A stretch of 64,000 bases of DNA from an uncultured Veillonella sp. (GCF_905209685.1 NZ_CAJLUB010000002.1:1-64000), one strand, 5' to 3'. Positions 17,404-25,008 are shown, counted from the first letter of the stretch. The notes: a model not told the origin generated them from the letters alone. Made by a program: numbers and translations.

Positions 17404-17674
17404 TATGAGTGAGTTTGTACCAGATAATAACCTTAACTGGTTAGCACTAGCAGCTTGTGTATATGGAGATATAAGTGCTGGTAGAGCATTGTGTTGTTTA
17501 GGTTTAAAAGGCACTAAGCCACAGAAAACATATACACGTGCAAGTGAGTTAGATGGAAATTCTTTATTGCAAATGCATAACGCTGGAATGTCATTAAGGG
17601 CAATTAGTTATCAAGTAGGAGCAGATTATAAAACGGTGAAAAAAGCGTTAGTTATGTTAGGGGTGGAGTTTTGA
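17396..17674 (+). CDS. Small HTH protein
   Basis: About 92 residues. The C-terminal third (LLQMHNAGMSLRAISYQVGA DYKTVKKAL) is a resolvase-type helix-turn-helix. The N-terminal part has SAGRALCCLGL and no known catalytic motif. ATG 17396 overlaps the previous stop by eight bases behind GAGTGGAG; ATG 17405 is an alternative. Its stop overlaps the dut start (TTGA). Confidence 0.55.
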   Translation: MVNMSEFVPDNNLNWLALAACVYGDISAGRALCCLGLKGTKPQKTYTRASELDGNSLLQMHNAGMSLRAISYQVGADYKTVKKALVMLGVEF

Positions 17675-18120
17675 GAGAACAAATGAAAGTGAAGTTGGTT
17701 AGTGAATACGCACAACTACCAACACGAGGAAAGGTGAACTCCGATTTACCGCAAGTGTCCGCTGGGTTAGACCTATATTGTCCGTTTAGTGTAACTATAC
17801 CAGCGGATAGTAAGCGACAAATTCCATTAGGTGTAACAGTTGAAATTCCACCTAATCACATGGGGTTATTAGCGCCAAGAAGTAGTATGAGTAAAACACC
17901 GCTACGATGTGCCAATAGTGTTGGAATAATTGATGAAGATTATCGAGGTGAGATTAGCATTGTATATGAAAATGTATCTTGCAAAAATTACACAATAAAT
18001 AGAGGTGATCGCATCGCACAACTAATCATCGTTCCGATTAAATTGGTCGATGTAGTAGAGGTAGATGAATTAAGCGAAACAGAACGTGGTACTGGTGGTT
18101 ATGGCAGTACTGGTAAATAA
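17671..18120 (+). CDS. dut: dUTPase (deoxyuridine 5'-triphosphate nucleotidohydrolase)
   Basis: 149 residues with all five trimeric dUTPase motifs: SAGLDLY (I), APRSSMSK (II), GIIDEDYRGE (III), RGDRIAQLI (IV) and ERGTGGYGSTGK (V). It removes dUTP during phage replication. The TTG 17671 start overlaps the previous stop; ATG 17683 is an alternative start four codons later. It is directly followed by the adhesin gene. Confidence 0.95.
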   Translation: MREQMKVKLVSEYAQLPTRGKVNSDLPQVSAGLDLYCPFSVTIPADSKRQIPLGVTVEIPPNHMGLLAPRSSMSKTPLRCANSVGIIDEDYRGEISIVYENVSCKNYTINRGDRIAQLIIVPIKLVDVVEVDELSETERGTGGYGSTGK

Positions 18121-18157
18121 GTTATCTAAATTAATTAACATAAAAGGAGAAATTAAC

Positions 18158-19516
18158 ATGAATAAAAAATTAGTATTAGCAACAATGGTTATGGCAGCAG
18201 TAACAGGTAGCACATTTGCAAATGGTTTAGTAGTAGGTCAAGTAGAACCAAATACTACTGCACCAGTAGTTAGCGGTTACAATTCCGCTGCATTAGGTGT
18301 AAATACAGTAGTTACAGGTACAAGTACAATCGTTTTGGGTAGAGATAATAAAGTTAGCGGTAGCGATACAACAGTTATCGGTGCTAACAATGGCACAGTA
18401 AGTGCAAACCAAACTACAATTATCGGCTACAACAACAAAACCAATAGTAACCAAGAACAAGTAGTAATCGGTGCTAACTCCGAAACTGCTGGTCAAGGTG
18501 CAACAGTAGTTGGCACACATGGCAAGGCTACTGCATGGGATGCATACGCTATTGGTAATAACACACTTGCAGATAAAAGTAACAGCGTGGCACTAGGCAC
18601 TAATTCCGTAACGGATGACCCAGTACCAACAAAACAAGTAGTATTGAATGGTGTAACCCATGTATTTGCAGGGGAAAACCCTCAATCTGTAGTGAGTGTT
18701 GGTTCTAAAGGTCGAGCAGGGTTTGGTGGTGTTAAATACTACAACCGCCAAATTACAAATGTAGCAGCTGGACAAGTTGATGCAGCATCTACCGATGCAG
18801 TAAACGGCAGTCAGCTATACGCTGCCTACGATGAAATCGCATCTATGGGTGCAAAACTTGCGAAACACGATAAAGATATCAAGTGCTTGAATATCCGTGT
18901 AGACCGCAATGTAAATAACATCAAAAATTTAACCGCTAAGGTTGATAACAATTACACAACGATTACTAACTCTATCAACGCAACAAACGAGCGTGTAGGT
19001 GCAAATTCTAAAGCTATTCAAGAAAATAGAACAGTAATTAATAATCACACAACGATCATTAATAACCACGAACAACAATTACAGTCTCACGAACAAACTT
19101 TAGTAGACCATGCAAACGTATTGGAAAACCATGAAAATCGAATTGAAAGTTTGGAACGTGGCATGACACGAAACGTAGACCGAGAAATTGGTAAGGTTGG
19201 TGCAGCTAATGCAGCATTATCCGCATTGCATTATCTTGGTTATAACAAAGACGATAAAATGACATTCTCCGTAGGCTATGGTCATTACAAAGGGCACAGC
19301 GCAGTAGCGTTAGGCGCTTTCTACGCACCAAATGAACACGTAATGTTTAGCGTAGGTGGTACACTTGGTTCTGAAAAAATGGTAAATGCTAGTGTGAATT
19401 TTAGATTGGGCAAAGGTTCTGAATATGAGTTAAACCATAAAGGCAAAATCAAAGAACTTGAAACATTGGTTACTCAATTAGTGGCAGAAGTTGAAACATT
19501 GAAAGCGAATAAATAA
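18158..19516 (+). CDS. Trimeric autotransporter adhesin (YadA-like), prophage-encoded
   Basis: 452 residues. A signal peptide ends near TFA^NG (residue ~21). Residues ~35-170 hold YadA head repeats (SAALGVNTVVTG, VIGANNGTVS, VVIGANSETAG, SVALGTNSVT), then a neck/stalk with DAASTDAVNGSQLY at 208-221, a coiled-coil stalk of ~230-345, and the YadA membrane anchor from ~352 (ALSALHYLGYN to VNASVNFRLGKG, ~418). It should form a trimeric barrel in the outer membrane, so the host is a diderm. The anchor is not C-terminal: about 35 residues, including KIKELETLVTQLVAEVETLK, follow as a coiled coil. It sits in the early phage operon between dut and small unknown genes, suggesting lysogenic conversion. 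Confidence 0.9.
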   Translation: MNKKLVLATMVMAAVTGSTFANGLVVGQVEPNTTAPVVSGYNSAALGVNTVVTGTSTIVLGRDNKVSGSDTTVIGANNGTVSANQTTIIGYNNKTNSNQEQVVIGANSETAGQGATVVGTHGKATAWDAYAIGNNTLADKSNSVALGTNSVTDDPVPTKQVVLNGVTHVFAGENPQSVVSVGSKGRAGFGGVKYYNRQITNVAAGQVDAASTDAVNGSQLYAAYDEIASMGAKLAKHDKDIKCLNIRVDRNVNNIKNLTAKVDNNYTTITNSINATNERVGANSKAIQENRTVINNHTTIINNHEQQLQSHEQTLVDHANVLENHENRIESLERGMTRNVDREIGKVGAANAALSALHYLGYNKDDKMTFSVGYGHYKGHSAVALGAFYAPNEHVMFSVGGTLGSEKMVNASVNFRLGKGSEYELNHKGKIKELETLVTQLVAEVETLKANK

Positions 19517-19752
19517 TGAATGAGATTGAACGAGATATAGAAAGAAGAAAGATTGAATGTGAAATCGCAAGGTACGAAAATGAACGTAGGATATCAAGAC
19601 TTGCAATGGCAAAACATTTAGCAATGCTTGATGCAGAGCGAAAGTGTAGAAATGATAGTTTGTTTTCGATTTTGTCAACAGGTTTATTGATATGGACTTT
19701 TGTGTTGTTGATTTGCATAACAATCATGATGTTTTTACCATTGTTTAAGTAA
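19516..19752 (+). CDS. Small membrane protein with coiled coil
   Basis: 78 residues: a highly charged N-terminal helix (ERDIERRKIECEIARYENER) and a C-terminal membrane span (LLIWTFVLLICITIMMFLPLF). Its ATG overlaps the adhesin stop (TAATG), so the two are translationally coupled. It could help place the adhesin or act on the membrane; unknown. Confidence 0.6.
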   Translation: MNEIERDIERRKIECEIARYENERRISRLAMAKHLAMLDAERKCRNDSLFSILSTGLLIWTFVLLICITIMMFLPLFK

Positions 19753-19753
19753 A

Positions 19754-19779
19754 GGATATGGGCGGTGAAATATCCGCCC
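19754..19779 (+). other. Two alternative hairpins upstream of the next gene
   Basis: gggcgg (19760-19765) pairs with ccgccc (19774-19779); alternatively ggatat (19754-19759) pairs with atatcc (19770-19775). The two stems exclude each other. No T-run follows. It lies just before a ribosome site (AAGAGGTG), so it may tune translation. Confidence 0.45.
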
Positions 19780-19796
19780 TATCATAAGAGGTGAGC

Positions 19797-20054
19797 GTGA
19801 GAAGAGTTGATTTTGATTTATTAGCTAGTGCATTAACAATAGTTATAGCTGATACGATAATCAAACCTAAAATTGAAGTTAATGATGGTAGTATAAAAAT
19901 CATATATGAGTTTTCTGGTTTTACTATTACAGAGTTATCAACAATATTTGAGATTGAACAATGTTTTAGATTAGATTTCTTTGTTGAAAAAGTTACTCTT
20001 AAAATAAAACACCAAATCTACAACTCTATGTCAGAAAGGTATATTGTTAGATGA
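19797..20054 (+). CDS. Hypothetical phage protein
   Basis: About 85 residues, no recognised family, with alternating hydrophobic strands (SIKIIYEFSGFTITELSTIF). GTG 19797 follows AAGAGGTG; GTG 19791 is possible. It overlaps the next gene by four bases. Confidence 0.5.
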   Translation: MRRVDFDLLASALTIVIADTIIKPKIEVNDGSIKIIYEFSGFTITELSTIFEIEQCFRLDFFVEKVTLKIKHQIYNSMSERYIVR

Positions 20055-20266
20055 CAAACTATAGCGGTTACGTTGAACACTCCGATTTTTACATAGCACC
20101 TCAAGGCTATCAAGATGCGTTTAATTTCTTGTGCCAGCTTGCGGTAGAGAGTGAAGAGAATACATTTTACATCGGTAAAGTTGTAGATAATGGATATGAT
20201 TTTGACTTGGAAGATGAAGTGATGTTTGTTTGGAATGAAGAAAACGGAGATTGGGTGAGCGATTGA
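20051..20266 (+). CDS. Hypothetical acidic phage protein
   Basis: 71 residues, strongly acidic (VDNGYDFDLEDEVMFVWNEE). No family recognised. Overlapping starts and stops on both sides support translation. Confidence 0.5.
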   Translation: MTNYSGYVEHSDFYIAPQGYQDAFNFLCQLAVESEENTFYIGKVVDNGYDFDLEDEVMFVWNEENGDWVSD

Positions 20267-20937
20267 TTGGAGATAGAATTTTTTTCAATAACAATAAATT
20301 CGCAATAGACATTAATGGTGAAGTATGTAAACCAACCATAAAAGAAGATGTGTGTAAGTGTATCTTCTTCTATAAACACAAAGAAAAGTGGGTTAGATTT
20401 GAGTGTTTGTTGTGTGGTATTGAAAATGCAACTGATGAAAAGGTGGAAAGTATCAAACGATTTGCCAAAGGGTTCTTTATAAAGGAGAGTGAAAAAAGTA
20501 TGATCACAGATGAACAAGGTAGAGAGTGGTTACTTCAAAAGTTATATGATGATGGCTGGAAATATTATGTTAAGAATATCGGTGATACTGCATTTGTAAC
20601 AACAAAAAGACCAGTTATGAATGACGGTATATTAGATATAAATAGTGGCGGTCATGTAAAGTGTATTAATAACATAAGCAAAATAATGCCTAAAATAGAG
20701 CGGAATGAAGTGTTAAACATTGCAGAAGAATTAGGTATTGTTGATTGGTCGAAAGTAGAAGTTGATACACCGATTTTTGTAAGAAATAGCATTGCCGAAG
20801 TGTGGAAGTGTAGGTATTTTGCCGAATATGAAGATGGAAAAGTGTATACGTGGCGTGATGGAAAGACATCTTGGAGCAATGTAGTGTCTGATAGACCTGT
20901 TGCCTGGGGGTATGCTGAACTAGCGTTTAAAGGGTGA
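20263..20937 (+). CDS. Hypothetical phage protein, two parts
   Basis: About 224 residues. The first ~80 residues contain paired cysteines; residues ~85-224 include EQGREWLLQKLYDDGWKYYV and a C-terminal VYTWRDGKTSWSNVVSD segment. I recognise no family. TTG 20263 overlaps the previous stop and follows GGGTGAG; the weaker TTG at 20251 is an alternative. Confidence 0.5.
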   Translation: MIGDRIFFNNNKFAIDINGEVCKPTIKEDVCKCIFFYKHKEKWVRFECLLCGIENATDEKVESIKRFAKGFFIKESEKSMITDEQGREWLLQKLYDDGWKYYVKNIGDTAFVTTKRPVMNDGILDINSGGHVKCINNISKIMPKIERNEVLNIAEELGIVDWSKVEVDTPIFVRNSIAEVWKCRYFAEYEDGKVYTWRDGKTSWSNVVSDRPVAWGYAELAFKG

Positions 20938-20938
20938 G

Positions 20939-21397
20939 GTGAAGTGTTTGGGAGAATATGACGAAAAGAAACTAATAGAAATGGCGGTAGAGTACCTACA
21001 ACCTGTTAAGTTAATTGATGTACAGATTGCATCTATCAAGGAAGAAATCAATCAACTAAGAGCAAACCTTACATCCATAGGTGCTATTGATTACTCAAAA
21101 GACCGAGTAACAGGCGGTGGAACTCCGCAAGGCTTAGAGGGGAGCGTAGCAAGATTTCTTGATACAGTCGCAGAACGTGATAAGCGTATTGATGAGTTAT
21201 CAAAGTTAAAATGCGATGCGATCACTAAGATAGATGCACTAGATGAAAAACTAGGGGCAATCATCTTGCGTTATGAGTTTGTACTCAACAATACAACAGA
21301 AGATGCTTATAAAATGATTGGGTGTTATTCGACAAAACAGGCGAAACGATACAAGCAAAAAGCGTTATTGGAGTTTGGGCTAAAACTTGTCCAGTAA
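20939..21397 (+). CDS. ArpU/DUF1492-like late transcription regulator
   Basis: 152 residues. The pattern fits DUF1492/ArpU-type phage regulators: YSKDRVTGGG, a long helix with ERDKRIDELSKLKCDAITKI, then a sigma-like HTH (LRYEFVLNNTTEDAYKMIGC YSTKQAKRYKQKALLEF). These are thought to activate the late genes. It is the last early gene, directly before a gene-free region and terminase. Four phased TGTCC repeats start inside its own 3' end. GTG 20939 is taken as the start; TTG 20948 is possible. Confidence 0.75.
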   Translation: MKCLGEYDEKKLIEMAVEYLQPVKLIDVQIASIKEEINQLRANLTSIGAIDYSKDRVTGGGTPQGLEGSVARFLDTVAERDKRIDELSKLKCDAITKIDALDEKLGAIILRYEFVLNNTTEDAYKMIGCYSTKQAKRYKQKALLEFGLKLVQ

Positions 21398-21452
21398 TGT
21401 CCGCAAATGTCCGTTAATGTCCATATACCTATAGTTTGCTATTAGGTATAAT
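21388..21452 (+). promoter_or_regulatory. Candidate activated late promoter with four phased repeats
   Basis: TGTCC occurs at 21388, 21398, 21408 and 21418, exactly one per 10 bp, mostly in an AATGTCCR context. A consensus TATAAT lies at 21447-21452, but the -35 position (21424-21429, TATACC) is poor. The last repeat falls near -41 from the expected start, the place of a class II activator. The activator may be the ArpU-like protein encoded just upstream; this is an inference. Confidence 0.6.
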
Positions 21453-21513
21453 ATATATGTAGAAGTTGCCACTAAGCGACTACTACTCACTCTTTCCTTA
21501 GGAAAAATCAAAC

Positions 21514-21554
21514 ACAACAACAAGCACGCCCATATAAGAGCGTGCCTTTGTTGT
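21514..21554 (+). other. Hairpin near the start of the gene-free region
   Basis: acaacaa and ttgttgt form an outer stem; gcacgc and gcgtgc form a perfect inner stem around a 10-base loop. No T-run follows. It lies ~60 bases after the predicted late promoter, where an attenuator or processing site could sit. Confidence 0.55.
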
Positions 21555-21788
21555 AATGGGCGAAATGGAACGTATAGCGCTAACGGTCGCAGAGTAGCAG
21601 CGCAACCATAATTGATTACTAAGGAAACAACACTATACTTTTTTCTAATTTCAATCTGAAAGTATGTGTTAAGACAAAAACTTTATATGTAAATTTACTG
21701 CTAACTGATAAGGGTGGGTCGAATATCCTCACAATATATAGCTTATACATTATTAACCTTAAAGATATGAACCTGCCCTAATTGGTTA

Positions 21789-22156
21789 TACACATTGAAT
21801 ACTGACAACTAGCAGCCTCCAAAAGAAACTTATTCATATTCTTGTTGTTACTTAACCTAACACGATTACGATCCATCAAATTGTTAGTTGTTGGTATTGA
21901 GTGTGTAATTGATTATTGAAAACTAGGTGTGTTTCTCTTTTCCAACTTTGTATTTTTCTTATTCATAGTTGAACCTCAGAAAATAGTATAAATTGTCATA
22001 TCATCAACACACCTAGTTTTGAGTGATTATTGAAAACTGGAGTTATATTTGTTTCCTAGGTACTTAACACACGATATAGAGTTTTAGAAGAAATGCTAAT
22101 TCCTATGTGTTACATCGACAAGAGAGCGATGGTATAACTTCGGTTTTGAGTAATCA
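21789..22156 (+). repeat. Three tandem, related long-arm stem-loops
   Basis: Unit A pairs 21789-21815 with 21881-21907 (65-base loop). Unit B pairs 21910-21933 with 22006-22029 (72-base loop). Unit C pairs 22024-22047 with 22133-22156 (85-base loop). All left arms share ATTGAAWACTR and all right arms share RGTWTTGAGTR. Each stem has its single G/G mismatch at position 9 and three or more G-U pairs. tgattattgaaaact is identical at 21910 and 22024. B and C share six bases (22024-22029), so both cannot form completely together. Loop sequences differ. Confidence 0.7.
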
Positions 22157-22184
22157 ATACAAACAAAATGAATAAAACTATCAT

Positions 22185-22222
22185 AAAATGAGGTATATCT
22201 ACGTGGATATATCTCATTTTTT
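22185..22222 (+). terminator. Strong 16-bp hairpin before the packaging genes
   Basis: aaaatgaggtatatct (22185-22200) pairs with 22205-22220 over 16 bp with two G-U pairs and an ACGT loop; the right arm ends in TTTT and two more Ts follow. The A-rich left arm could also act on the minus strand. The direct repeat ctatcataaa flanks it at 22178 and 22231. If it ends transcripts from 21447, late genes need read-through or another promoter. Confidence 0.65.
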
Positions 22223-22249
22223 GCATAAATCTATCATAAAGGGGAGATT

Positions 22250-22441
22250 ATGACAGAGGTCAGGTGTTGTAAAAGTAAATGCTTAAACAACAAAAATGGA
22301 GTGTGTACCGCAAACGTGATAGAGTACGATGGTTTATGTCAAACATACATAACCTGTGGCGGTGCAAGTAAAGGTAATTACGGCTTATGTGTTAGATCAC
22401 ATGGGAAATTAAAAAGGAAAGGTGGCGAAGTACTTAAATGA
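22250..22441 (+). CDS. Cysteine-rich small protein
   Basis: 63 residues with eight cysteines (VRCCKSKCLNNKNGVCTANV, DGLCQTYITCGG, YGLCVRS), suggesting a zinc-binding fold similar to small DUF1540-like or phage Zn-ribbon proteins. AAGGGGAG precedes the ATG. First gene after the non-coding region; overlaps the next by four bases. Confidence 0.6.
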   Translation: MTEVRCCKSKCLNNKNGVCTANVIEYDGLCQTYITCGGASKGNYGLCVRSHGKLKRKGGEVLK

Positions 22442-22638
22442 TTAAAGCAATTAAACAATTCATTGAAGATAGAAAACTGTTCAAACAAGCAGCCAAGAAC
22501 TTAAACGATAAAGAACTACAAGCTAAAGCAAAATACGCATATGAGCATCGTGGCGATACAATGATTACACTCATCGATGGTTTAGCTATCTTATGTGCGG
22601 TACTAATCTTAATTGGTATTGTGTGGTGTTGGATGTGA
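22438..22638 (+). CDS. Small membrane protein
   Basis: 66 residues: a basic amphipathic N-terminus (KQFIEDRKLFKQAAKNLNDK) and one C-terminal membrane span (LAILCAVLILIGIVWCW). No family recognised. Confidence 0.55.
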   Translation: MIKAIKQFIEDRKLFKQAAKNLNDKELQAKAKYAYEHRGDTMITLIDGLAILCAVLILIGIVWCWM

Positions 22639-22925
22639 ATTATCAACCAACGATAAAGAAACTATTAACCGCATTACGGATGAATGGTAGACGATATACA
22701 CTTGATGTAAGGCAATCATGGAGTAAATATGATAAGCCTTGCAAAATATATATTGTTAGTCGAATGTACACAGAGGAAGAGTACAAACTAACATTTCCTC
22801 ATAAGTACAAAAAGGGTAAGACCTTTAAACAAGGACAACTATATAAAAAAGAAAGTGAGTACAGTAGCACCAAGCAACACGAGGTGTTACTTTTTTTAGT
22901 TAAAGCATATAAAGGTGGTGAGTAA
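22635..22925 (+). CDS. Hypothetical phage protein
   Basis: About 96 residues, basic (IKKLLTALRMNGRRYTLDVR, HKYKKGKTFKQGQLYKKE). GTG 22635 overlaps the preceding stop; an upstream in-frame ATG at 22593 would run through the membrane gene and is less likely. Sits just ahead of terS. No family recognised. Confidence 0.5.
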   Translation: MNYQPTIKKLLTALRMNGRRYTLDVRQSWSKYDKPCKIYIVSRMYTEEEYKLTFPHKYKKGKTFKQGQLYKKESEYSSTKQHEVLLFLVKAYKGGE

Positions 22926-22927
22926 CA

Positions 22928-23380
22928 TTGACGAATATAGAAGAATTAGCACAAAAACTAACTAAGAAAGAACGCATATTCGCTGATGAATACGTTAAGA
23001 CCACCAACGGAACACAAAGTGCAATTACTGCTGGGTATTCAGAAAAAACCGCAAGAAGTAAAGGTAGTCAGTTGTTAACAAAAATAAACGTGCGCCAATA
23101 TATAGAGGCAGTCATGAACGAACGTAGCAAAGACACAATCGCAACGGCTGATGAGGTGTTGGAATATCTGACTAGGGTTGTGCGTGGTGAAGAAAAAGAT
23201 GCGTTTGGTTTAGATGTATCTGTTGCCGATAAAACGAAAGCAGCTGAACTCTTAGGTAAAAGACATATGCTATTTACTGACAAGGTGAAACTTGATGCAG
23301 AAATAGAGATTGATATATCAGACCGCATGAAACAAGCAAGGGTGAAGTCCGATGAAGTACAACAAGGCACAACTGATTGA
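22928..23380 (+). CDS. terS: Terminase small subunit
   Basis: 150 residues. LTKKERIFADEYVKTTNGTQ SAITAGYSEKTARSKGSQLL is the Terminase_2 N-terminal DNA-binding HTH. VLEYLTRVVRGEEKDAFG and KTKAAELLGKRHMLFTDKV form the oligomerisation part. It recognises the phage packaging site and feeds DNA to TerL. The TTG start at 22928 follows GGTGGTGAG. It overlaps terL by 29 bases. Confidence 0.9.
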   Translation: MTNIEELAQKLTKKERIFADEYVKTTNGTQSAITAGYSEKTARSKGSQLLTKINVRQYIEAVMNERSKDTIATADEVLEYLTRVVRGEEKDAFGLDVSVADKTKAAELLGKRHMLFTDKVKLDAEIEIDISDRMKQARVKSDEVQQGTTD

Positions 23381-24821
23381 TGCGTTGGGTTCGTTCACTC
23401 ATGATCCATTAGGGTTTGTATATTTTGCTTTCCCTTGGGGTGAAAAAGGAACACCTTTAGAAAGTTTTGATGGTCCTGACGAATGGCAAGTTAAGACTTT
23501 CAAGAAAATAGGTGAAGAACTACGCAAGGGAAAGTCATTAGCTAAGGCAATACAAATTGCAGTTGCATCTGGTCATGGTATTGGTAAGTCAGCCTTTTCT
23601 TCATTGTTGATTTTGTTTGCTATTGCTACACATGAGAATACAAGAGGTGTAGTAACTGCTAATACTGATACACAGTTAAAGTCTAAGACTTGGGCGGAAC
23701 TTAACAAATGGTACAACCTGTTTATAGGTAAAGAGTTATTCACCTACACCGCTACGGCATTATTTAGTGCTGATAAACAGTACGAAAAGACATGGCGGAT
23801 AGATGCTATTCCATGGAGTGAAAGTAACCCAGAGGCATTCGCAGGCTTACACAATCAAGGTAACCGAATACTAATAATCTTTGATGAGGCATCCGCAATA
23901 TCCGATAAGATATGGGAAGTAACAGAGGGGGCTTTAACAGATAAGGAAACCGAGATTATCTGGTGTGTGTTTGGTAACCCTACACGTAATAGTGGCAGGT
24001 TTAGAGAATGTTTTAGAAAGCATCGTAACTATTGGACTACATATCAAATTGATAGCCGTACTGTTAAAATCTCAAACAAAGCTAAGTTGCAAGAATGGGT
24101 TGATATTCATGGTGAGGATAGCGACTTTGTAAAGGTTCGTGTAAGAGGGTTATTTCCTAGTGCATCCGATACACAGTTTATATCCGCATCAATCGTTGAT
24201 GAAGCACAAAAGCGAGTATATAAGCCTACTGATTTTAGTAACTTACCGACAATTATCGGTGTTGACCCAGCGTGGACTGGTGGCGATACGTTAGAAATCG
24301 TAATGCGCCAAGGATACTCTATGAAGTGCTTGGCAACCATCGAAAAGAATGACGATGATATGCGTATGGCTAACCTCATTGCACAATTTGAGGAAGAGTA
24401 CAAAGCAGATGCGGTGTTCATTGACCAAGGCTACGGAACTGGTATTTATAGTATCGGTAAATCAATGGGTAGACGATGGCGGTTAGTTGCCTTTGGTGGC
24501 GCTAGTCCTAATAATATGTACCTTAATATGCGTGCGTATATGTGGGGAGAAATGAAAGACTGGCTAAAAGAGGGCGGTTCTATTCCACCTAATGACCAAG
24601 GCTTGTATGACGATTTAACAAGTCCAGAGGCTATCATCGATAAGAATGGGCGAATACAACTTGAAAGCAAGAAAGATATGAAAGAACGAGGGTTACCATC
24701 TCCAAATAAAGGCGATGCATTAGCCTTGACCTTTGCGTTCAGGGTCAATAAAAAAGTGAATGTAGGGAGTAGGGTTCATGCGAACACAGAGTATGATCCA
24801 TTTAAACGAGATAAGGGGTGA
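23352..24821 (+). CDS. terL: Terminase large subunit
   Basis: 489 residues; the packaging motor and nuclease. Walker A ASGHGIGKS covers residues 72-80 and Walker B ILIIFDEAS has D178-E179. The RNase H-like nuclease domain follows with GVDPAWTGGD (D305) and VFIDQGYGTG. It has the size and order of P22/BPP-1-like terminases. The start ATG is behind GGGTGAAG. Full length, no visible defects. Confidence 0.95.
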   Translation: MKYNKAQLIDALGSFTHDPLGFVYFAFPWGEKGTPLESFDGPDEWQVKTFKKIGEELRKGKSLAKAIQIAVASGHGIGKSAFSSLLILFAIATHENTRGVVTANTDTQLKSKTWAELNKWYNLFIGKELFTYTATALFSADKQYEKTWRIDAIPWSESNPEAFAGLHNQGNRILIIFDEASAISDKIWEVTEGALTDKETEIIWCVFGNPTRNSGRFRECFRKHRNYWTTYQIDSRTVKISNKAKLQEWVDIHGEDSDFVKVRVRGLFPSASDTQFISASIVDEAQKRVYKPTDFSNLPTIIGVDPAWTGGDTLEIVMRQGYSMKCLATIEKNDDDMRMANLIAQFEEEYKADAVFIDQGYGTGIYSIGKSMGRRWRLVAFGGASPNNMYLNMRAYMWGEMKDWLKEGGSIPPNDQGLYDDLTSPEAIIDKNGRIQLESKKDMKERGLPSPNKGDALALTFAFRVNKKVNVGSRVHANTEYDPFKRDKG

Positions 24822-24825
24822 TTAA

Positions 24826-25008
24826 ATGTGCATGAAAAATAAGATGCCTAACACACCAATGCCAGCACCAGCACCAACTGTACAAACAGATGATGCTACT
24901 ACAACAACTGGTGAAGATTGGTATATGAAGAAAAAGAAAGGTAAGAAAGGCTTTGAAAGTACTATCTTATCTACGGCAACTGGCACTAAAAACACATTAG
25001 GGGGTTAG
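24826..25008 (+). CDS. Small virion-region protein
   Basis: 60 residues: proline/alanine-rich then lysine-rich (YMKKKKGKKGFESTILSTAT), a type of short protein commonly found between terL and portal in podoviruses. Its last residues (FESTILSTATG) resemble the portal N-terminus GTILSTLARQ. Function unknown. Confidence 0.6.
   Translation: MCMKNKMPNTPMPAPAPTVQTDDATTTTGEDWYMKKKKGKKGFESTILSTATGTKNTLGG

Larger units (their letters stand above)
21453..22222 (+). ncRNA. Candidate structured non-coding RNA (gene-free region before terminase)
   Basis: No convincing reading frame exists between 21398 and 22249. Downstream of the TATAAT at 21447 the plus strand can fold into a chain of long hairpins: 21514-21554, 21711-21779, then three related stems at 21789-21907, 21910-22029 and 22024-22156, closed by a terminator-like hairpin at 22185-22220. 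Stem changes between the three related units are largely G-U or compensated, which favours RNA structure. It could be a phage small RNA, a late leader under attenuation, or the DNA packaging site near terS. Transcription is not shown by sequence. Confidence 0.5.

Noticed and set aside
21910-22038. Repeat tgattattgaaaact at 21910 and 22024 with unlike spacers, CRISPR-like at first sight
   Set aside because: Only two exact copies, each part of a long-range stem rather than a regular repeat-spacer array; no cas genes in the window.
21398-22249. rRNA or tRNA remnant in the gene-free region, since TTGAAAACT resembles rRNA spacer motifs
   Set aside because: No cloverleaf, no rRNA-like sequence; resemblance is limited to a short motif in the hairpin arms.
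22928-24821. Frameshift linking terS and terL because the frames overlap by 29 bases
   Set aside because: terL has its own ribosome site (GGGTGAAG) and start; overlap of this size is normal here and no slippery site is evident.
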